Shown here piece by piece: positions 58,901-64,000 of a DNA stretch of 64,000 nucleotides. The notes beneath the pieces are model-generated. The model was not told where the DNA came from. It did not search any database and was given only the letters and a program-made list of their open reading frames with translations. Source of the stretch: Bugula neritina (taxonomy: Eukaryota > Bryozoa > Gymnolaemata > Cheilostomatida > Bugulidae). The DNA lies in NCBI GenBank assembly GCA_964035545.1, contig OZ037770.1, positions 2,161,001-2,225,000 of the forward strand, written 5' to 3'. The stretch's first letter is position 1; every line of letters begins with the position of its first letter. Made by a program: the position numbers and the translations under genes.

Positions 58901-61900
58901 TACATATACAGGTTGCTTGTTTGACACAAATTCCCATGAGACCAATAGCTAGCATCCATCACATTGCGCTGTAACACTATTATATGTTATATAAATATCG
59001 AATATGTCTAGTTAATACTCAGTATGTAATATAAAGTTATTATTGACGGACAGTTGGAAACTAAACCCTGGTGTAATGATTAGTATAATTGGAGTTGCCA
59101 TGGTAACTTGTCATTACAAGAAACCTGCATTTGTTAAACATCAATCTTTCACTCAAAGGCGTATAATATGCATCTTTATATGCTTATATGTCTTTATATG
59201 CTTATATGTTCGCTCTGCTTGCTTACTTCTCTTTCCTAGCTATACTTCTGTTTCTTGTAATACTAACTTTAAAACCCTACACTTACTATTGCTTTATTCT
59301 TTATCTACTAACACGTTTAACACAAAATTTTAATTAATTTCAAGTATTAGTTTTTTATCAGCTAAATTAAAAATCATGTCGGCTTGTTTACCTTGTTGCT
59401 TGGTAACCAGATGCTGTAGTCCTGCACAAATTCCCTGAAAGACAAGTATTTTTCGGTTTAAGGATTTGTCCTATCAATTTAAACATCTAAATAATGCGAC
59501 TATCACCCAATAAAATGCTAAATTTTCCAAAATTTATTCAAATTTCCTTACGTTTGTTTGAAATTTCTCTTTCACTCAACAGATATACTGAAGATGGCCA
59601 CTGCAAAGGGGAATTGTCATCCCGAAATATCCGTCCAATCAGATTACAGTGGGATATTCCCAGCGAGTGTGTAGACGTCATTGATTCTAGCCTCAGGACT
59701 GCCCAAGCTATCGCCAACGATGTCGACCTCTTTATTCAGGTTGGTGGAGCTCAGACTATCTACTACTTCATTTGTATTTGTTAGAACTCAGTCTTTCAAC
59801 TTATCCTATGCGAGCTCAGTTATGTAACACAGTTGGTTATAGTTTACTTGTTTGTATATTTACAGTCATCTTCATTTTAATCATTCATATTTTACTTTTT
59901 TGCCAATTGTTTACCTTTTATTGTTTCTTTCTTTTTATTTTATTTGACTTACTGTTTGATTGCTTTTTCTGCAGGTCCACAATCACTTTGGTAAAGGAAT
60001 CATCAAGAAATGTAAGATTAGTCCAGATGCGTTCATTCAGCTGGCTCTTCAGCTGGCCTATTACAGAGTAAGTTATATTACAGAGTAAGTTATACTACAG
60101 AGTAAGTTATACTACAGAGTAAGTTATATTACAGAGTAAGTTATACTACAGAGTAAGTTATACTACAGAGTAAGTTATAATACAGGGTAAGTTATATTAC
60201 AGAGTAAGTTATACTACAGAGTAAGTTATATTACAGAGTAAGTTATACTACAGAGTAAGTTTTACTACAGAGTAAGTTATACTACAGAGTAAGTTATACT
60301 ACAGAGTAAGTTATACTACAGAGTAAGTTATATTACAGAGTAAGTTATACTACCGAGTAAGTTATACTACAGAGTAAGTTATACTACAGAGTAAGTTATA
60401 TTACAGAGTAAGTTATACTACAGAGTAAGTTATAATACAGAGTAAGTTATACTACAGAGTAAGTTATACTACAGAGTAAGTTATACTACAAAGCATTTCT
60501 TTTTCTTTAAACTCCCCTTCACAAACCACACCCACTTGTTTTCACAAACTCCGCCCCTTGTTTCTGTAGGATGCCGGAAAGTTCTGCCTGACGTATGAGG
60601 CTTCCATGACTAGACTGTTCAGAGAGGGACGTACAGAGACGGTCAGGTCCTGCACAGTGGAGTCCAGCGCCTTCGCTAAGGCAGTGTGCGAGGGAGAAAA
60701 GTCTGACGAGGAGCTCAAGAAGCTGCTACTCAAGGCTTGCGAGGTTCACCAGACAGGATACAGGGACGCCATGACTGGCAAGGGTAGGTGTGGCCTGTTC
60801 CAGGAGTAGGCGGGGCTTGATAAATAAGTGAAGTTAGATGCTATCTGCTGCAGTAAGGCTTACAGCTAGATTGGTTTGAATACACAATGGGTGCGGCCTA
60901 ATACTAAGATAGGTGTGGCCTGATGTACTAAAGTGAGTGTGACCTAATTTCAAAGAGAGGGTGGTCTATTTTGTGCACCTTCTTCAGTAAAGATTTCAAC
61001 CTCAACTTATACATACATATTTTTGATATTTTATATAAGTAATATTTACATTTCATTCTAAATATTCAATTGTATCGACCTGTATTTACTTGTAAGTTAG
61101 TTCTTCGTTTGGTTTTTTTACTTACAGGTACCTTTAGGTACATGCCTACTTACATATACATGTAAATATTTACTTTTTGTCACACGCATGTGTAGATACT
61201 TGTGTATTTCACAGGCATAGACCGTCACATGTTCTGTCTGTACGTCGTCTCCAAGTACTTGGGAGTCGAGTCCCCCTTCCTCAGTGAAGTTCTGAGTGAA
61301 CCGTGGAGACTGAGCACCAGTCAGGTAGCCTCAAATCTCTAGATTAAGATTTCTAATTATATTAATTGATAAAAATGAATAAAATGGAAACACTTTTGTT
61401 TACTACTTTATTGTAACAGAGGTTTACCGAGATTTTACAAAAGATAGCAATTATTTGTAATTTAACAGTATTCCTCAGTTTAAATATATTCTTATGGGCT
61501 GGTAGCTTCATTAAAAATAAATAAACAAAAAGCATGTTTTTCTTTTACTCTATTTATCTTCATAAACAAAGTAAACTTACAGTTAGGCTACCACCGTATC
61601 CATCCTCAGAGTTACTTGAATAAAATTTTAAAGCTAAAACATGAAACTGTTTGCATGACAGAAGGTAAAAGAGTGGAGGGTATCTTATTACAGTTGAATA
61701 ACAAAACAACATTTCCTATATTTTTTTAGGTAAATAAAGTAATAAACAAATTTTGTTCCTGTTCGCTTATTTTTAATGAAATTTTTAGTCTGTAATGATA
61801 TGTTGAAAATAGTTAGGTTTTTTCTAACAATATGTATATTAGTTTCACACTGTGTTTCCTAGCATGCATTATGTAAATAGATTTTTCATTGATGTTTGGA

Positions 61901-62779
61901 ACCAGTTACATCAGTGAAACCACAACAGTAAATTCATGCAAACCGAAACCACAAATTCATCTATATGAGCATCCACTAACATAATGTGAAGTAATGGACA
62001 GCAGTTTTAGACAATATATATTCACACAACCTAATTGTATTTCTCTCACTTTCCACTCTGCTTGCAGACTCCCCACTCACAGATGAACAAAATCAACTTA
62101 ACCAAGTACCCTAACCACGTGTGTACTGGGGGTGGGTTCGGACCCGTCTCCAACGACGGATATGGAGTTTCGTATATTATCGCCGGAGAAGATATGATAT
62201 TCTTCCACATTTCCTCTAAGAGATCGTGTGCAGCCACTGTGAGTATTTGTCCTAGGCCTTCTATAGTCTATAATTATGTCTCTTTTCTTCGACCTTGACC
62301 CACATAGTATCTAATTGCTCTCGGCATGCATTAAATGTTAGCCCGAATGTCTTAATCTCCTAATTAAATGTTAAAGTTATGTGGCTATGAATATTCATTG
62401 GCTCTGTAGCTGGTAGCTCATCTCTCTGTGTTGTTGCAGCCTTCAGAGTAGCACTTAGTATACTCTGCTTGACTTTAACCATCAGCAATGTATTCTCTGA
62501 TCCTTCTGGAATATTCTAGAGATACTCCTCCATCTCTCGCTAAGCCGCAGGTCCTGAAACTAGATATAACTCACGGATCCGTTGTGTTTGTTCAGTTTGC
62601 CCATATAAGCCATAAAACGGGGGGGGGGGGATCAAAGCCTTTCTCGTGAATTCTTGTCAGAGCGCTGTACAGAGACTCAAATCTCACAATTGCTTGTCTT
62701 TCTGTTGCAGGACTCTAAAGGATTCGCCAAGAAGATTGTAGCAGCCATGGCTGATTTGAGGAAGATATGCGGACAGTAA
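47818..62779 (+). CDS. CPT1: Carnitine O-palmitoyltransferase 1 (mitochondrial outer membrane)
   Basis: Coding exons: 47818-47958, 48502-48641, 50905-51172, 54260-54475, 54970-55077, 55725-55809, 56227-56341, 56427-56631, 57007-57140, one of 57591-57656/58014-58079/58459-58524, 59583-59739, 59975-60067, 60570-60783, 61215-61324, 62068-62238 and 62711-62779. All phases agree, giving 763 residues (mammalian CPT1 is about 770). CPT1 moves acyl groups from CoA to carnitine, the gate step for mitochondrial fatty-acid oxidation. The N-terminus MAEAH keeps the Glu3 and His5 needed for malonyl-CoA inhibition in mammals. Two membrane segments lie at about 53-75 and 102-120. The catalytic His469 is in NAEHSW, and the STS motif is at 681-683. 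Exon 10 is triplicated. Several introns hold tandem arrays. Confidence 0.97.
49137..50212 (-). repeat. tRNA-like SINE fragments in CPT1 intron 2
   Basis: Two minus-strand tRNA-like blocks lie at about 49192-49137 (TGGTCCAGTGGTTAGATAG) and 50212-50148 (TCTGGTCTAGGGGTTAGAG with GGGTTTGAACCCC). A third B-box-like fragment lies near 52612-52660 in intron 3. They are A/B-box remnants, not functional tRNAs. Confidence 0.45.
49521..49731. repeat. 19-bp minisatellite in CPT1 intron 2
   Basis: About eleven units of TCTGTCTGTGTGTCCACAG. Each unit is a pyrimidine-rich stretch ending CAG, resembling a 3' splice site in the gene's sense. It is not adjacent to an exon. Confidence 0.93.
51207..51392. repeat. 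(TTAC)n-type low-complexity repeat in CPT1 intron 3
   Basis: TTAC tetramers with TTAT and TTTAC variants, starting about 35 bases after the exon 3 donor. Confidence 0.85.
55816..56190. repeat. AGT/AGC/CAGCCG trinucleotide array filling CPT1 intron 6
   Basis: The repeat starts about six bases after the exon 6 donor (GTGAGT at 55810). It runs through AGT, AGCAGT, AGC, AGCCGC and back to AGT blocks and ends about 35 bases before exon 7 (56227). The frames across it are artefacts. Confidence 0.95.
56928..56990. promoter_or_regulatory. Triple heat-shock-element-like repeat in CPT1 intron 8
   Basis: Three 20-base units carry TTCTAGAATATTC or its truncated form. This is an exact nTTCnnGAAnnTTC arrangement, the binding consensus of heat-shock factor. 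A related TTCTGGAATATTCTAGA lies in intron 15 near 62505. Function is inferred from consensus only. Confidence 0.4.
57239..57278. repeat. 40-base perfect palindrome upstream of the alternative CPT1 exons
   Basis: TTGACTTTGATCATGTGACA and its exact reverse complement are contiguous. In the pre-mRNA this makes a strong hairpin between exon 9 and exon 10a. Confidence 0.9.
57508..57563. repeat. 29-bp tandem duplication before exon 10a
   Basis: Two copies of a unit containing TTAGCTTTCGTTAATCGGCC end about 28 bases before the exon 10a acceptor boundary (57590). Confidence 0.85.
57591..57656 (+). CDS. CPT1: CPT1 alternative exon 10a
   Basis: 66 bp, acceptor GTGCAG and donor GTGAGA. It encodes the residues directly after the catalytic His-Ser: (W)[12 protein letters not shown] followed by [10 protein letters not shown]. 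The phases at both ends are identical to those of 10b and 10c. Of the three it keeps the WADAP start and diverges most in its second half. Confidence 0.88.
58014..58079 (+). CDS. CPT1: CPT1 alternative exon 10b
   Basis: 66 bp, acceptor TTAACAG and donor GTATTA, the weakest donor of the three. It encodes (W)[12 protein letters not shown] followed by [10 protein letters not shown], with the same phase as 10a and 10c. The second half (IALDLE) is shared with 10c. Confidence 0.86.
58459..58524 (+). CDS. CPT1: CPT1 alternative exon 10c
   Basis: 66 bp, acceptor CTCCAG and donor GTAACC. It encodes [12 protein letters not shown] followed by [10 protein letters not shown]. Its first base makes the split codon TGC, so the Trp after His-Ser becomes Cys and the next residue is Phe instead of Ala. 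That is a change right beside the catalytic His. Confidence 0.86.
60061..60490. repeat. 17-bp minisatellite made of exon-intron junction copies (CPT1 intron 12)
   Basis: About 25 units of ACTACAGAGTAAGTTAT. The first copy is the real junction: exon 12 ends ...TATTACAGA at 60067 and the intron begins GTAAGTTAT. Each unit thus repeats both the last exon bases and the 5' splice site. The array ends about 80 bases before exon 13. Confidence 0.95.
60784..60980. repeat. Degenerate repeats of the splice-donor region (CPT1 intron 13)
   Basis: The intron opens GTAGGTGTGGCCTG. Diverged relatives follow near 60810 (GTAGGCGGGGCTTGAT), 60889 (GGGTGCGGCCTAATAC), 60911 (TAGGTGTGGCCTGATG), 60935 (GAGTGTGACCTAAT) and 60958 (GGGTGGTCTA). 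Spacing is irregular. Confidence 0.5.
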
Positions 62780-64000
62780 TCTACTTCCTGTCCTGACATA
62801 TGTGACACTTAGAGAGATTCTGTCCAATTATCTGATGTTTACGTAGACTGTGGTCACACCACCCTCAATACTCTGTAGCCAGTGATGACCCAGGCTATCC
62901 TTTACCTCATACCAATGCCTTGCCATTCACTTTATTCCAAATTATTAGTTAAATCAAATATAGTACTATATATTATTTTACCTTATTTCAGTTCTACACT
63001 AGTAATTGTAGCCGTGTTTGTCTTACTTAAGGCTATCAATGTTTGGGGGTGAGAAATGTGTCCCGTATTTAGGATTAAATAGGTTGGTCTGCGGCTCAGC
63101 ATATTATTTTCTATTAGTAAGATTTGCGGTGTGCACTTTGCGTGGAGTTGCAACAGACAAAATGCAGTTTTTATATTTTTTGCTTGAATTCCACTGTATT
63201 ATTAGCCATGCATGTTATATTAGCTTAATTATATGGATTTGATTTTTGATCTCTATTGTTTTATTCATTTACCTTAGTGCAAATTTATTTCTTGAAAATA
63301 AAATACTTAGAAAATAAACAAATACATTAGTAGTTATCTTTAAAAACATTTTGATAATCACAAGGGAGAAAGTTAGCTAACTATTTGTATAGTCAGTTTG
63401 TCACATTTAGCCATATAGGTGGCAGATGTTCTCTTCACTAAACTGCATTAATATTGTAACAAATAGCATGTTTGTTTGAGCTATGACTTTAGTTTACAAT
63501 ACTAATATTACAAATTGTTCTAATCATAAATGTTATGCCAACGTACATCAGTATTCAAAGTTGCCTCTAAATTTGGCCTGTTAGATCAATGTTGAACCTT
63601 AACAAGAGGAAATGTTTAACTAAATTTGATGTGTATGCAATTTTAGTTAGTTCGATGTTTACCACTTGGTATTATTGAAATCATGCATTTGCTAATAGTT
63701 TTGCTTACAATCAGTTGTAAAAATAAAAAGCAGCCTAGAAATTATATCTAACTGTACATGTAACTTATTTCTCCATCATCTCATTTTAATTTCTTTTATC
63801 AATTTCATCTCTTTCAGTCCATTGTTGGACAACATGGCAACTGTTACAGTTACTCAGCATGTTGGTAATAGCTCATTAAAGAAGAAAGAAAAGTCACTTA
63901 TGTAGGCACAAACTGAATTTAGACATTATTAATTGAAAATATTTGTGACTAAAACTTAAATTATAACTTATAATATTACTATAAACAGTTAACTATATAC
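62780..64000 (+). other. CPT1 3' UTR and downstream intergenic sequence
   Basis: AATAAA signals lie at 63297-63302 and 63313-63318, about 520 bases after the stop codon, and are the best candidates for the poly(A) signal. Nothing else is recognisable to the window end. Confidence 0.6.

Noticed and set aside
59043-59333. 96-residue frame in CPT1 intron 10
   Set aside because: It shows no splice context or conservation; it is AT-rich intronic sequence.

Overview
This is nuclear DNA of an invertebrate animal. It has AT-rich intergenic and intronic sequence, GT-AG introns, abundant micro- and minisatellites, and single-copy metazoan genes. Conserved protein segments do not let me name the species; a sponge, a cnidarian or a lophotrochozoan would all fit. 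The intact genes are CPT1 (+, 47818-62779) and a RAB3IP/Rabin8-type Rab GEF (-, 28580-43691). These two are transcribed divergently, about 4.1 kb apart. A small unrecognised two-exon gene (-, 26427-27278) and the 5' part of an atlastin/GB1-type GTPase gene (-, exons between 22482 and 9806) lie to their left.

The left 20 kb is a nest of mobile elements. Positions 1-1719 and 7656 to about 8740 are two halves of one decayed Polinton/Maverick (adintovirus-like) element. It keeps a chromodomain integrase, a zinc-ribbon plus PLA2-like protein, a packaging ATPase and a small conserved protein. A Ty3/gypsy element (element 1, 1720-7655) splits it inside the PLA2-like gene. A second, younger Ty3/gypsy element (element 2, 13029-19429, TSD TAAT) sits in the first intron of the atlastin-like gene and itself carries a solo LTR (18170-18430, TSD GCATT). 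The two gypsy elements are diverged relatives. They share gag-pro-pol, a third ORF downstream of pol with paired zinc fingers and a coiled-coil tail, and a stem-loop just before the polypurine tract. Both have lost the integrase catalytic core through different deletions. Between the mobile elements lie a hammerhead ribozyme (8959-9005, minus) and a 280-bp near-perfect inverted repeat with a hammerhead-like motif in each arm, flanked by (TA)n. Both look like Penelope or retrozyme remnants.

The right two thirds hold the host genes. CPT1 has 16 coding positions (763 codons plus stop). Position 10, directly after the catalytic His, is present as three tandem 66-bp alternative exons in the same phase. 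Rabin8 has 11 coding exons and a full Sec2 domain. The most striking non-coding pattern is that several intronic tandem arrays begin at, or within a few bases of, a 5' splice site. In two cases (28811-29816 and 60061-60490) the repeat unit contains the splice-donor sequence itself, giving dozens of tandem donor copies. Host-gene calls rest on clean exon phases and conserved motifs; mobile-element calls rest on domains, LTRs and TSDs. I could not run homology searches, RNA mapping or folding.
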